From the NCBI GenBank assembly GCA_030220185.1, contig JASPKZ010007250.1, forward strand, positions 471,001 to 535,000: a stretch of 64,000 nucleotides of DNA. The letters run 5' to 3'. Positions within the stretch are counted from its first letter, which is position 1; every line of letters starts with the position of its first letter. This DNA comes from Diploptera punctata. Taxonomy: Eukaryota; Arthropoda; Insecta; Blattodea; Blaberidae. The notes under the pieces were generated by a model. That model was not told the DNA's origin and searched no databases. It saw only the letters and a program-made list of their open reading frames with translations. Position numbers and translations under genes: made by a program. Below are positions 12,391-19,697 of this stretch, piece after piece.

Positions 12391-12626
12391 TGATGATGAT
12401 GATGACAACAACAATAGTAACAATAACAACAATACAACGATGACAACAACAACAATAGTAACAATAGTAATAATAATAATAGTAATAATAATAGTAATAG
12501 TAATAATAATAATAATGGTGATGATGATGATTATGATGACGACAATGATGACAACAACAATAGTAACAATAACAACAATACAATGACAACAATAGTAATA
12601 ATAACAATAGTAATAATAATATAGTA

Positions 12627-12671
<45 letters not shown>

Positions 12672-12811
12672 GTGATGATGATTATTATGATGATAATGAT
12701 GATGATGATAACAATGATGACAACAACAATAGTAACAATAACAACAATACAACGATGACAACAACAATAGTAACAATAGTAATAATAATAATAGTAATAA
12801 TAATAATAATA

Positions 12812-12847
<36 letters not shown>

Positions 12848-12948
12848 GTGATGATGATGATGATGACAATGATGACAACAATAATAACAATAACAACAAT
12901 ACAACGATGACAACAACAACAATAGTAACAATAGTAATAATAATAATA

Positions 12949-12979
<31 letters not shown>

Positions 12980-14536
12980 TATGAATTTTTGTTTATTTGT
13001 ATGATTGTGTTTTGTAGGAGGTGGATCACTTCAACTTTCTCAAGTCTGTCCTGGGGACACAAGGATACAATGGGATGTTTTTTCCTAAACCTGATTCTCC
13101 ATGTCTCTACATAAAAGGAAATAATGGTCCAGATGGTTGTGCTATTTTCTTCAGGGAAGATAAGTTTGAACTTCTCAGAATGGAGACTCGAATTTTAGAA
13201 GTCTGGAGAGTTCAGAGTAATCAGGTGAGTCAATTGTCTCAATGTACCGGGCAAATTATTGCTGTGTAGGTAAACATAATGGCGTGATAGGACTAAACAG
13301 CCAGCTGCTAGTCTCACATTTAATTTATAGAGCTGGATGATCATCTAGCCAGTATAGAGGTGACATATGATCAGCATGTATAATCCCTCATCCGTTGTAG
13401 CTGGTTTTCTCAACTTGCAGCATCATCCAAAAGCCAAACTTGACAGATCCCGCATGATCGACTGTTCCGATTGAGGTTTTAAGTGGTTTCCCCCAATCCA
13501 AAAGCAAACCCCAAAAGGTCCGGTTCCAAAATTCACATTGCTAATTAACTTCAAATTTAAATTCAAAATTTAAACGGGGGTTAATGTATTTTACAGGAAT
13601 CCGGCGTTCTACCTATAAAGGAGAACCAAAATGGATCGCTCACCGCAAACACTTAAGTCATGGCTGCAGAGTTTTCCATCTATCTATCTATATCATTCTA
13701 CTTAATGCAGCTACCCAAATTCCTCATGATGCTGGGTGGACACTGATGCGATATTGACCAAAATTCCATGAGAAAATTTCTTCTCCCATATGCATAAATG
13801 TATAAATCGGGCAGGTAGTTGACAAAATTGCCAGTCTCAAGACAACCCTTGAGGATGCCGCAGTCTCTGGCGAAACGTCGGGAAACTACAAACCTCAAGA
13901 CCACGGCCAACAGCCCGGAAATCTTATATAAGATCATCATAATAACTCCGGTCGTGAAAGTTTAAGTCAATAAATTAAAGTTCTATTTAATAATTTCAGG
14001 TTGCTGTGATAATGCTACTGAGGGTAAAGGCAACTGGTCAAGAAATCTGTGTAACAACAACACATCTGAAAGCACGTAATGGCGCTCTTCTATCCACTCT
14101 ACGTAATGAACAGGGTAAGGACCTCTTGGACTTTGTATCGACACATTGTGGTGGTCGTCCAGTTATAATCTGTGGTGACTTCAATGCCGAACCCACCGAG
14201 CCAGTGTACCTTTCCCTATTGAGTAACAGGACATTAAATCTAGCCAGTGCTTATGCAGCTACAAACAAAGAAGAAGATTTACCTTGCCAAGTTTCTGAAA
14301 GCATCCTCCGGGAACCACCTTACACCACCTGGAAAATAAGAGAAGAAGGAGAGGTGTGTCATACAATAGACTATGTGTTTTACTCAGAAGATAAGTTTGC
14401 AGTAGAAGCTGTGTTGGACTTCCCTAGTGGTGATGATATAGGGGAAAATAGAGTCCCTTCATTCAATTATCCATCAGATCATTTCTCACTTGTTTGTGAT
14501 TTCAGGTTTAAAGAAGACGGTATCAGTCATTTGTGA
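2703..14536 (+). CDS. Noct: Nocturnin (curled homologue), whole coding span in five exons
   Basis: Nocturnin is an endonuclease/exonuclease/phosphatase-fold enzyme. The vertebrate protein removes the 2'-phosphate from NADP(H) and was first described as a circadian deadenylase; the fly homologue is curled. The joined exons carry the family signatures in order: LQWN (metal-binding Asn), CLQEVDHF (catalytic Glu, split over the exon 3/4 junction), FFPKPDSPCL, NNGPDGCAIFF, THLKAR, GDFNAEP (catalytic Asp/Asn), EPPYTTWKIR, HTIDYVFY and FNYPSDHFSLVCDF (catalytic His). All splice sites are GT-AG and the phases agree. Exon 1 plus exons 3-5 gives 363 residues. Using an internal donor in exon 1 plus exon 2 gives 368, and including exon 2 after full exon 1 gives 385. 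There is no premature stop. The start Met at 2703 begins MGSFTSAPK, a myristoylation-type N-terminus. The introns are full of transposon debris. Identity is from family motifs and is very secure. Confidence 0.97.
3128..3985 (+). mobile_element. Non-LTR retrotransposon fragment (family A) in nocturnin intron 1
   Basis: Encodes the reverse-transcriptase palm and thumb (KQGDGLSPLLFNFVLEHAI, LLVYADDVVLLADSEE, KYLGAMITNGNEMH), then after frameshifts the HVARM...RPVGRPRMRWE C-terminus. The 5' part and the last few dozen bases are missing. Confidence 0.9.
4052..4345. mobile_element. Hairpin MITE (family M1) next to nocturnin exon 2
   Basis: Two arms of about 130 bp (4052-4185 and 4212-4345) are inverted copies of each other, sharing for example ATGATGATCTTGTAGAAGAT with its complement. 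Related copies are at 13800-13970 and at the window end. The right arm ends about 20 bases from the acceptor of exon 2 and lacks the outermost bases seen in other copies. Confidence 0.85.
4366..4431 (+). CDS. Noct: Nocturnin exon 2, alternative copy of the LQWN segment
   Basis: A 66-nt exon bounded by a strong acceptor (ttttcag|TT) and a strong donor (CAAG|gtaaga). It enters and leaves in phase 1, so including or skipping it keeps the frame. It encodes a short linker (CGEAVSSPYH) followed by IRVLQWNILSQ, which matches the family consensus better than the NVVSR version at the end of exon 1. The two copies differ at many synonymous sites, so the duplication is old. A hairpin element ends about 20-25 bases upstream of the acceptor. 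Whether the exon is mutually exclusive with the exon 1 tail or is a cassette cannot be decided without transcripts. Confidence 0.88.
4591..4969 (+). mobile_element. tRNA-derived SINE family 5 with target duplication
   Basis: A B-box-like GGTTCAAACCTGG near 4616 heads a body of about 330 bp. Flanked by perfect 12-bp repeats TACTGAAGTAAT (4579-4590 and 4970-4981). Confidence 0.85.
5100..5882 (-). mobile_element. Non-LTR retrotransposon fragment (family B)
   Basis: Minus-strand reverse-transcriptase remnants: DTLIFANDVALVAPSEDE, KVMAFQGKYPVRSKMCID, then YKTLARPALCYGSEAWTLRK and MRFMRHTAGYTKLDHK. Several frameshifts. Confidence 0.85.
6105..6495 (+). mobile_element. tRNA-derived SINE family 5
   Basis: Closely matches the copy at 4591 from the B-box region (GGTTCAAACCCGGC near 6163) to the CTGTAAAGGG tail. 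Confidence 0.8.
6661..6694 (-). ncRNA. Hammerhead ribozyme core, minus-strand arm
   Basis: Mirror image of the core at 6714-6747 (TCGTCAG at 6688-6694 and GACATGTTTC at 6661-6670 on the plus strand). The two could pair as a double hammerhead or simply fold back on each other. Confidence 0.6.
6714..6747 (+). ncRNA. Hammerhead ribozyme core, plus-strand arm
   Basis: CTGACGA (6714-6720), stem II AAAACA/TGTTTT with loop GAAT, GAAA (6738-6741), then ACATGTC giving A15.1-U16.1, C15.2-G16.2 and A15.3-U16.3 with cleavage base C. Stem III has no loop, so activity would need a dimer. Stem I pairing is poor beyond the first pair. Confidence 0.6.
6890..7360 (+). mobile_element. Non-LTR retrotransposon fragment with RNase H domain
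   Basis: Plus-strand reading gives ILSDSKAAIQT, then LQRIPAHYGIQRNERADVLA, the RNase H end typical of Jockey/I-type LINEs. Further on, a segment of the form VAILRLTTGHDCLGKHLHK matches the family's C-terminus. Stops and frameshifts interrupt it. Confidence 0.75.
7385..7555. repeat. Inverted repeat, Penelope-type terminal sequence
   Basis: Left arm (cctcatatccagtcttct...) and right arm (...agaagactggacatgagg) are inverted copies of about 60-70 bp that share the CCTCAT-type end recurring in the window. The left arm, read on the minus strand, carries a hammerhead-like core. Confidence 0.75.
7413..7452 (-). ncRNA. Hammerhead-like motif
   Basis: CTGAAGA, stem II AAGCT/GGCTT, GAAA, stem III ACUG/UAGU with loop GUC. 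The cleavage base is U, which is tolerated but unfavourable. Stem II covaries with the related motif at 15371 (AAACC/GGTTT). Confidence 0.5.
7556..8404. other. Nocturnin intron 2 remainder; one repeat-encoded peptide remnant
   Basis: On the minus strand around 7850-8000 the sequence reads GTVSDEHGEHFHQEISAME and then AKYSRKSSFLTF, which I recognise as a peptide scattered widely in arthropod genomes, probably of transposon origin and of unknown function. The rest is AT-rich with no feature seen. Confidence 0.4.
8405..8526 (+). CDS. Noct: Nocturnin exon 3
   Basis: The acceptor ttgttgcag precedes 8405 and the donor gtatgt follows 8526. The exon starts in phase 1 and ends in phase 0. It encodes ALGQMNDNFVCCPDEALDW and then the YHIVEEIVSYCPDIICLQ strand that leads into the catalytic Glu, which is the first codon of the next exon. 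It accepts both upstream LQWN variants without a frame change. Confidence 0.95.
8700..9360 (+). mobile_element. Penelope-like element 3' part with GIY-YIG endonuclease
   Basis: The plus-strand frame at 8985-9341 encodes FNIILAPKNEYSLNRIIK, then KSGIYQIKCSDYGKIYIGKT with the paired GIY...YIG motif, RVKEHLRN and AHAWSEKHLIE. This is the C-terminal GIY-YIG nuclease of Penelope-like retroelements. The reverse transcriptase is missing. A hammerhead core sits upstream on the opposite strand (8744-8779), as expected for inverted pseudo-LTRs. Confidence 0.85.
8744..8779 (-). ncRNA. Hammerhead ribozyme core with intact catalytic bases
   Basis: CTGAAGA, stem II AGGGA/TCTCT with loop CAACTG, GAAA, stem III ACU/AGU with loop GC, cleavage base C. 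Stem I can form about four pairs including wobble, with one U-U mismatch (CUAUG with UAUUG). It lies about 220 bases downstream of nocturnin exon 3, antisense to the gene. Confidence 0.65.
9476..9865 (+). mobile_element. Non-LTR retrotransposon C-terminus (family D)
   Basis: One open frame with KKWKWGGHVARIQDDRW, TGKRQRGRPRRRW and SRVARCRKSWRTMDSQLC, the conserved end of an endonuclease/reverse-transcriptase LINE. Only this end remains. Confidence 0.85.
9866..10300. other. Nocturnin intron 3, no recognisable feature
   Basis: No reading frame or tRNA-like sequence was recognised. Sequence after about 10260 joins the CCTCAT-ended terminal repeat. Confidence 0.4.
10307..10353 (-). ncRNA. Hammerhead ribozyme with all three stems
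   Basis: Read on the minus strand: stem I AAGTT pairs perfectly with AACTT; CTGAGGA; stem II GAGAC/GTCTC (loop AGTTATA); GAAA; stem III AUC/GAU with a 2-base loop; cleavage base C. Every conserved core position is present, making this the most complete hammerhead in the window. Confidence 0.75.
10572..10609 (-). ncRNA. Hammerhead ribozyme core (left of inverted pair)
   Basis: Stem I CTG/CAG, CTGATGA, stem II GGAAGT/ACTTCC with a two-base loop, GAAA, stem III AG/CU with loop GC, cleavage base C. The very small stem III suggests dimer action, as described for newt and Penelope hammerheads. Confidence 0.65.
10960..10997 (+). ncRNA. Hammerhead ribozyme core (right of inverted pair)
   Basis: Same architecture as 10572-10609 in the opposite orientation: CTGATGA at 10963, GAAA at 10985, AGGCCTC, and stem I CTG (10960) with CAG (10995). 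Confidence 0.65.
11010..11700 (-). mobile_element. Non-LTR retrotransposon fragment (family B)
   Basis: Minus strand: MAFQGVDPVRSKIVLDNKIL, VNNFTYLGCNISYEEEKD, then frameshifts. It is nearly identical over this stretch to the better preserved copy at 23000-23985, so both are young relative to other fragments. Confidence 0.88.
11770..12111 (+). mobile_element. tRNA-derived SINE family 1 inserted in Penelope-type sequence
   Basis: The head ACCGAGTGGTTAAGGC and B-box-like GGTTCAAGTCTCC are followed by the conserved body (GGGACCGGTGCCCACC, CACATGTCACCCCTACA). Flanked by perfect 13-bp direct repeats TATTCACCTCATC (11757-11769, 12112-12124), which splits a CACCTCATCGG motif still whole at 22790 and 27015. 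Confidence 0.9.
12343..12981. repeat. Long trinucleotide array with higher-order repeats before nocturnin exon 4
   Basis: TAA, ATG, ACA and AGT triplets alternate over 640 bp. A composite unit (AATGGTGATGATG... GACAACAACAATAGTAAC ... (TAA)n) recurs at about 12388, 12519, 12668 and 12845, so the array has higher-order repeats of about 130-180 bp. It ends 36 bases before exon 4. Confidence 0.9.
13018..13224 (+). CDS. Noct: Nocturnin exon 4
   Basis: 207 nt, phase 0 at both ends, between acceptor tttgtag and donor gtgagt. It starts with the catalytic Glu (EVDHF), then GYNGMFFPKPDSPCLYIKG, NNGPDGCAIFFRE and RILEVWRVQSNQ. The acceptor lies about 35 bases downstream of a 640-bp trinucleotide repeat array, so the upstream branch-point region is squeezed into a short AT-rich stretch. 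Confidence 0.96.
13280..13790 (-). mobile_element. Decayed SINE family 1 pieces, minus strand
   Basis: 13297-13440 and 13687-13785 resemble parts of SINE family 1 in reverse (GTAGCTGGTTTTCTCAAC; CTACCCAAATTCCTCATGATG; ATGAGAAAATTTCTTC). The stretch between them shows nothing recognisable. Confidence 0.6.
13800..13970. mobile_element. MITE M1, single arm, next to nocturnin exon 5
   Basis: Matches the right half of the element at 4052-4345, including GACAAAATTGCCAGTCTCAA and the outer end AACTCCGGTCGTGAAAG that the 4-kb copy lacks. It ends about 30 bases before exon 5. Confidence 0.8.
14000..14536 (+). CDS. Noct: Nocturnin exon 5 (C-terminal catalytic half)
   Basis: The acceptor aatttcag precedes 14000 and the TGA stop is at 14534-14536. 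The exon encodes THLKARNGALLSTLRNEQG, the GDFNAEP motif, EPPYTTWKIREEGE, HTIDYVFYSEDKF and the terminal SDHFSLVCDF with the catalytic His. Length and order fit the family throughout. The end of a hairpin element lies about 25 bases upstream of the acceptor. Confidence 0.97.
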   Translation, partial: VAVIMLLRVKATGQEICVTTTHLKARNGALLSTLRNEQGKDLLDFVSTHCGGRPVIICGDFNAEPTEPVYLSLLSNRTLNLASAYAATNKEEDLPCQVSESILREPPYTTWKIREEGEVCHTIDYVFYSEDKFAVEAVLDFPSGDDIGENRVPSFNYPSDHFSLVCDFRFKEDGISHL

Positions 14537-14599
14537 CCTGAGAATATGTTGTGTTTTTATTGACCGCCATCTTGTTTGTACATATTTATATATTCCAGA

Positions 14600-14605
14600 A
14601 ATAAA
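14600..14605 (+). promoter_or_regulatory. Probable nocturnin polyadenylation signal
   Basis: An AATAAA hexamer lies 64 bases after the nocturnin stop, which would give a very short 3' UTR. Longer forms cannot be excluded. Confidence 0.5.
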
Positions 14606-14924
14606 CTTACGTATTTGTTGTTAAATGAAATTCTTATATGAAGGGTACAGGAAAGAACTTTTATAGAAAATATCATTATGAGGTTTAATTTAAGTTTTGA
14701 AATAAAATTCTTTAATCAGCACTAGCTGCTCATATTTGATCTGAAAAATAACTAATTGAAAGAAAGGTCAATTTAATAAAACAAAAATAAGTGTCCTCTT
14801 TATGGGAAATTCCCTGTACATTCCAGGTTGCAAATTTTAAAATATTTGAGACTTGAAAGCAAATGTAATTTTTTTTTGCCCAATGAATTGCTGGCCCAGA
14901 GGGGTATTTTGTGGGGTTCCCACT

Positions 14925-15215
14925 AATGTAGCATTTCCTCTACATTAAGGTGATGTGGTTATACCGCCAGTACTCGGTCCTCATAGCCTCATTTGTAATA
15001 GCAGGTTGCACCACAAGCAGGTTGAGGATGAGATTTGGATAGGAGAGGTTATGGAATGCACATCACTATCCCTTGCAACCCCTTACTTTGCTACTGCCAC
15101 AAGGCAAAAGATCGCTGCGATGTCCAAAAAAAGGCTGGATGGAAATTTCCTCTTTGAGACCGTAACAGGCCACATGGCCTAATACTTGCATGGGTGATGA
15201 TGATGATGATGAAAT
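14925..15215 (+). other. Unassigned repeat-like stretch
   Basis: Higher GC than its flanks. It contains ACCGTAACAGGCCACATGGCC and a (GATGAT)n end. A similar GATCGTAACAGGCCTTGGCCT string closes the LINE end at 17790-17825, so this is probably a retrotransposon 3' tail. No coding domain recognised. Confidence 0.4.
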
Positions 15216-15370
15216 AGAAATGTCGAAAGTACTCATGGTTTGAGAAAAAAGCCACATTCAAAAAAAAAAGAGAAAACTGATGAATTTTGAAATTTGCGGG
15301 GAATTTGATTTGCTTTAGAGGTTCATTGATCCACAAACAAATGGAGTGAGATTTCTGGGTCATGAAATTA

Positions 15371-15410
15371 CTGATGATGAAACCGCCTAGGTTTTGAAAC
15401 TGGTTTAATT
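15371..15410 (+). ncRNA. Decayed hammerhead-like motif
   Basis: CTGATGA, stem II AAACC/GGTTT, GAAA are intact. Stem III has a C-A mismatch at the second pair and the cleavage base is U, so it is probably inactive. Confidence 0.4.
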
Positions 15411-15546
15411 AGAAGACTGGATATGAGGTCAGGTATAAAGAATTTTATTTTAAATCTTAAGTCACTTTTTTCCTTGAAACCTAGGAAACATACTTTTATT
15501 TAGGTAGAATTTTTTTATATCACTCACCTGATATTGTTCTTCTTTT

Positions 15547-15590
15547 GATTATAAACTACTTTCGGAACATAGTTTCTGTTCCATCCTCAG
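15547..15590 (-). ncRNA. Hammerhead ribozyme, slightly decayed (left arm)
   Basis: CTGAGGA, stem II GGAACA/TGTTCC, GAAA and cleavage base C are kept, but the C-G pair at stem III position 2 has become G-A. A distal stem I (GTTCTT with AAGAAC) is still complementary. Confidence 0.5.
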
Positions 15591-16101
15591 TGTCGTCAAG
15601 AACGTTGTTCTGTCGTCTTAAAGAGCCGTCCTTCGCTCCTACCATTGACTGACTGAAAAACCTCGAAACCAGGCCATTCTCCCCAGGAATTTCAAAAGTT
15701 CATCAATTTCTTCTTTTTGCTCTTTTGAATGTAGATCTTTTCCCAAACAGTAAGTTCTTTTGGTTTTACTATTTGTTTTAATAATTTAGCTTCTTTCTTG
15801 ATAAGATGTTTTTCAGACCATGCATGGGCAGCCATGGGGAAGTAGAAAAATCTGCAGTGGCTGCCCCTGCATGGTCTGAAAAACATCTTATCGAGAAAGA
15901 AGCTAAATTATTAAAACAAATAGTAAAACCAAAAGAACTTACTGTTTGGGAAAAGATCTACATTCTAAAGAGCAAAGAGAAGAAATTGATGAACTTTTGA
16001 AATTCCTGGGGAGAATGACGTGGTTTCGAGGTTTTTCAGTCGGCCAATGGTAGGAGCGAAGGATGGCTCGTCAAGACGATAGAACAACGATTCTGACGAT
16101 A

Positions 16102-16145
16102 CTGAGGATGGAACAGAAACTATGTTCCGAAACTAGTTTATAGTC
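16102..16145 (+). ncRNA. Hammerhead ribozyme (right arm), intact core
   Basis: CTGAGGA (16102-16108), stem II GGAACA/TGTTCC, GAAA (16129-16132), stem III ACUA/UAGU with loop GUUUA, cleavage base C at 16145. Core and stem III are perfect; proximal stem I pairing is weak. Confidence 0.65.
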
Positions 16146-16179
16146 AAAAGAAGCACAATATGAGGTGAGCGATATAAAA

Positions 16180-17525
16180 AATTGTACCTAAATAAATATA
16201 CCTCATAGTATGAATTCCTAAAATAAGTAACATACTTTTAGTTGTGCAACATCCATATTTCCTTATCTCTATGCCAAACTTTTAAGGTAAAAAACTTAAG
16301 ACTAAACTATATTTTTTTTAAAGGAAAATTAATGCTTGAACCGAGAATCAAACCCAGACCTCTAGACTGAATAAATTTGTCCAGCACTGGAATATGTTAA
16401 ACTAAATATAATATCAAAATATTAAGCTTTACCGCTTAAAAGTAATATAAAATAGTTGTTAAAAATACTTCTAAATGAAGTCGTCTGATGGCACTAGTTA
16501 TCTACCTTCAGATGTAAGGGAATTGTATAAGAAGAAAGAAAATTTGACAGTTGTATTGGGTCTTGAATGGTGTAACAGACTGCACACTAAAACAGGGTTT
16601 GATTCCCAGTTTAAGAGTTAATTTTGCTTTGAAAATTCAAATTTCTCTAGGACTGAAATACATTAAACTAAATATATTATCAAAATATATGAATGTCGTT
16701 ATGAAAACAGCTGACGATGGGGAAGATTGTTCTCTGATACTGCGGTGCTGTGTTTAAATAAACATAGAAGTATTAGGCAAGTAGAATTCACGATTCATTT
16801 GATTCTTATTAATTAAACCTCATAATATTGTTTATTTTTTTTTCCTTTCACTCACATCATTCTTCATAACTCCTCGCAGACCTAGGTTTCGTCACATCAT
16901 CTGTGACATTCTCAATGCTGTGTCACGTTCACAACTGACATCCAACAGTCTTCTATCCTGCAGATTGACCTCCGCGCCATCTACATAACTTAATAAACCT
17001 CATAATGTTAAAATTCTCAAATTTATTATATTAAAATAATATCATTTACTGTTTCACACTTCTAAATTATAGTGGGGCTAGGAGAGGTGATGGCCAATGC
17101 CGTTTTTACCATAAGGGCACAGGGGGCCTGTCCCAGGGCCCCCATCTTCACGCGGACCCTGAAGACTGATATATTCGCTTACACTATGCTATGCTCGCGA
17201 TGATAATCTCCATTCATTCTCCTGTGACACAGCATCCCTCCCCTCATCGCCTCGTGCTTGAACTTACCTATGGCATAATTGGAAACTTCTATGCCTCGTA
17301 GCATAAATAGCTAAACTACTTTTTAAACTTTTTTTACTTTCCAATAGGGCCCCAAATTCTTGTGTCCAAGGGCCCCGGCAAGGTCAAAGAATAATATATG
17401 CCTTCTCAACATATGTACAGTAGAAGGGAATAATATTTAATCCAGCTATCTATTGCATATTCTTACATTAGAAACAAATTATACGCCATCCACTAATATT
17501 TTCCGCTGATGTATTAGTCGCAGAA
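16180..17525. other. Intergenic, no gene recognised
   Basis: Contains several ACCTCAT(A) motifs (16200, 16810, 16985) like those at Penelope-derived ends, and a GC-rich pair near 17140-17160 and 17345-17370 (GGGGGCCTG / GGGCCCC) that could be the ends of a small transposon. Nothing is coding. Confidence 0.35.
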
Positions 17526-17529
17526 AACA

Positions 17530-17845
17530 ACATGAAAGCAGAATAACGGCTTGTGAAATGAGATTCATGCGCAGAACAGCAGGTTACACCAAATGGGATC
17601 GGAAAAGGAACACCGATATCTTAAAAGAATTGAAGACTACGCCAATTTTGGAATATATTAAACAGTATCAACTAAATTGGAAACACCATCTTGAAAGAAT
17701 GAGTTCAAATCGGATCCCCAAAGCTGTTTATAATTATATACCAAGAGGATGAAGATCACTGGGCCGTCCTATGAAACGCTGGAGGGAAAATTTTCTATAG
17801 GATCGTAACAGGCCTTGGCCTAATACTTGGAAGGAAGAAGAAGAA
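17530..17845 (+). mobile_element. Non-LTR retrotransposon 3' end (family B)
   Basis: MRFMRRTAGYTKWDRKRNTD, YIKQYQLNWKHHLERMSSN and RIPKAVYNYIPRG followed by a stop, then GRPMKRW in another frame and a (GAA)n tail. Confidence 0.82.
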
Positions 17846-18360
17846 GAAGTATTAGTCGCAATATAAAATTATAATATAAAACTGAATGGTGAAATAAAAC
17901 CTCATAGTGATTGGTTTCTATAAAATTTAAATAAAACTGAATACCTGGTATCTTTCAATCTTCTCAACTGCCAACATTTAAAAAAGAAACATTGTAAATT
18001 ATAAAAGCCCTACAGTGTTTTAGAAGTTTTAACTGTTGAGCAGATCAAACAATACCAGGTATTCAATTTTATATTATAATTTTATATTGAGAAGATAAAA
18101 TCCAGTGATAGCACATGGCCTACACCTCTAGAAAATCATCCAGTATACTGCTAGTCTCAACATCGCCAAAAATTACCATCCATGCTCTCATTTAAATTGG
18201 TATATTGGATAAACCTGACAACCTGCCTGCATGGCATGTCCCACCACACTACACACCATATTACTTATGCAAAAAGTCCATCTGCTTTGCATAGTGAGCC
18301 TGGATTCTGGCTTCGATTTCTGAGCCTTGCAGTTAAAAGAGGCACTTAATTAAGGTAGAA
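17846..18360. other. Intergenic, no gene recognised
   Basis: Contains an imperfect inverted pair around an ACCTGGTATTCAATTTTATA-type string (about 17935 and 18050), resembling other Penelope-type termini. Confidence 0.35.
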
Positions 18361-19135
18361 TTTTTTTATCACTCACCTCATATTGTTCTTCTTATTTGAC
18401 TATAAACTAGTTTCAGAACATAGTTTGTGTTCCATCCTCAATATTGTCACGACCATTGTTCTGTCGTCTTGAAGAGCTGTCCTTCGCTTCTTCCATTGGC
18501 TGACTGAAAAACCTCGAAACCAGGTCATTCTCACCAGGAACTTCAAAGTTCATCAATTTCTTCTTTTCGCTCTTATGAATGTAGATCTTTTCCCAAACAG
18601 TGAGTTCTTTTGGTTTTTTTATTTGTTTTAATAATTTAGCTTCTTTCTCGATAAGATATTTTTCAGACCATGCATGGGCAGCCACTGCAGATTTTTTCTA
18701 CTTCCCCTTTCTTGACATTCCTGAGATGTTCTTCCATTCTAGTTTTCAAATTTCTCTTAATTTTTCCTATGTAGAATTTCTCACATTCTTCACATTTAAT
18801 TTGATAAATCCCTGATTTGTTTTCTTCTTTTATTTTCTCATTTTTATTAGGTCTAATCAATCTACTGATGCTGTAGTCATTTTTGGGTGCTAACCTTATG
18901 TTGAAATCTTCAAAAAATTTTTGAAACTTGTGTTTTAATGGATGATATGTGAATTTTCTGAATTTTACATTTTTTTCTTTTACTTTTAGAAGAGTACTTT
19001 GATTAATACATTTTTGTCTTTTGAACTTGTTTATTTTCTTGAGTATCATTCTTACTGCAAAACCATTTTTCGTGGCTATGTTGATTATGTGTTCTTTTTC
19101 TTTTTCTTCCTTTGTTCATGGGTATGTTCACTAAT
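18361..19135 (-). mobile_element. Penelope-like element, 3' coding end plus hammerhead
   Basis: The minus strand from 19049 encodes FRKFTYHPLKHKFQKFFED, IRLAPKNDYSISRLIRPNK and KSGIYQIKCEECEKFYIGKI (GIY-YIG). After one frameshift near 18670 come AAHAWSEKYLIEKEAKLL, KPKELTVWEKIYI and a Gly/Asp-rich tail. Best preserved GIY-YIG end in the window; the reverse transcriptase is absent. Confidence 0.9.
18398..18441 (-). ncRNA. Hammerhead motif, one core change
   Basis: Same layout as 16102-16145 with GAAA, ACUA/UAGU and cleavage C intact, but the first core base C3 is U (TTGAGGA). Stem II reads GGAACA/TGTTCT. Confidence 0.5.
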
Positions 19136-19439
19136 CTATGTGTCAAACTATTGAAAATTGCTTCCTTTGTGAGCTATGTGATCGAAACCTGAAGCTTATA
19201 ATTATTTGGACAGAGCCTTAATACGTCACAATGCTTCTCTGGGAGAAATTTACATCTAAATTTTTGTTTAGTTTTCACACAAATTATTATTTCTTAAAAC
19301 TGGTTTTAAAATGTACAGACATTTGTGAGTAAGAATACGACAACAGTGCATTATGAACACTCTTAAAATCTAATCAAAGTGAAAGTGGAAGGTAACGGTA
19401 TGTGGTATTTACATTTATGAATAAGTTGGAGAAAATGTT

Positions 19440-19612
19440 TTTAACATCTCACCTCATAAGTTGAGTGTTTTCACGATATTGATTTCAAAAGTATAATTTT
19501 ACTTCCATCTTCTTGGAATTTGACTGATGATGGAAGTTAAATTATACTTTTTAAACCGGTATCGTGAAAGCATGCAACTTTATGAGATGAGATATTAAAA
19601 ACATTTTCTCCA
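19440..19612. repeat. Inverted repeat with hammerhead-like sequence
   Basis: Arms of about 75 bp: ACATTTTCTCC-type outer ends, CTCACCTCATAAGTTG... and its inverse. The plus arm holds CTGATGATGGAAGT...AAACC, so one GAAA base is lost. It ends at the start of a tRNA-like repeat unit. Confidence 0.65.
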
Positions 19613-19697
19613 ACTCATTTATGAAATTAATAATAAAAACATCAAAAAAAGCCATACTGGCATTTATAATTTGTATAATTCCCAAATATGTCTTCTT

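Larger units (their letters stand above)
15530..16175. mobile_element. Head-to-head Penelope-like 3' ends (palindrome)
   Basis: Both strands encode the end of a GIY-YIG domain (AAHAWSEKHLIKKEAKLL on minus at 15830 downward; APAWSEKHLIEKEAKLL on plus from 15865), then KPKELTVWEKIYI and KKKLMNF, a Gln/Asp-rich tail and a hammerhead. The centre is near 15832. Confidence 0.88.

Noticed and set aside
12338..13062. Long open frames of Leu/Ile/Tyr/His across 12338-13062
   Set aside because: They are translations of the trinucleotide array; all-frame openness comes from triplets without stops, not from coding.
17050..17400. hAT element suggested by GGGGGCCTG and GGGCCCC strings
   Set aside because: The two ends could not be aligned as inverted repeats and no transposase is visible.
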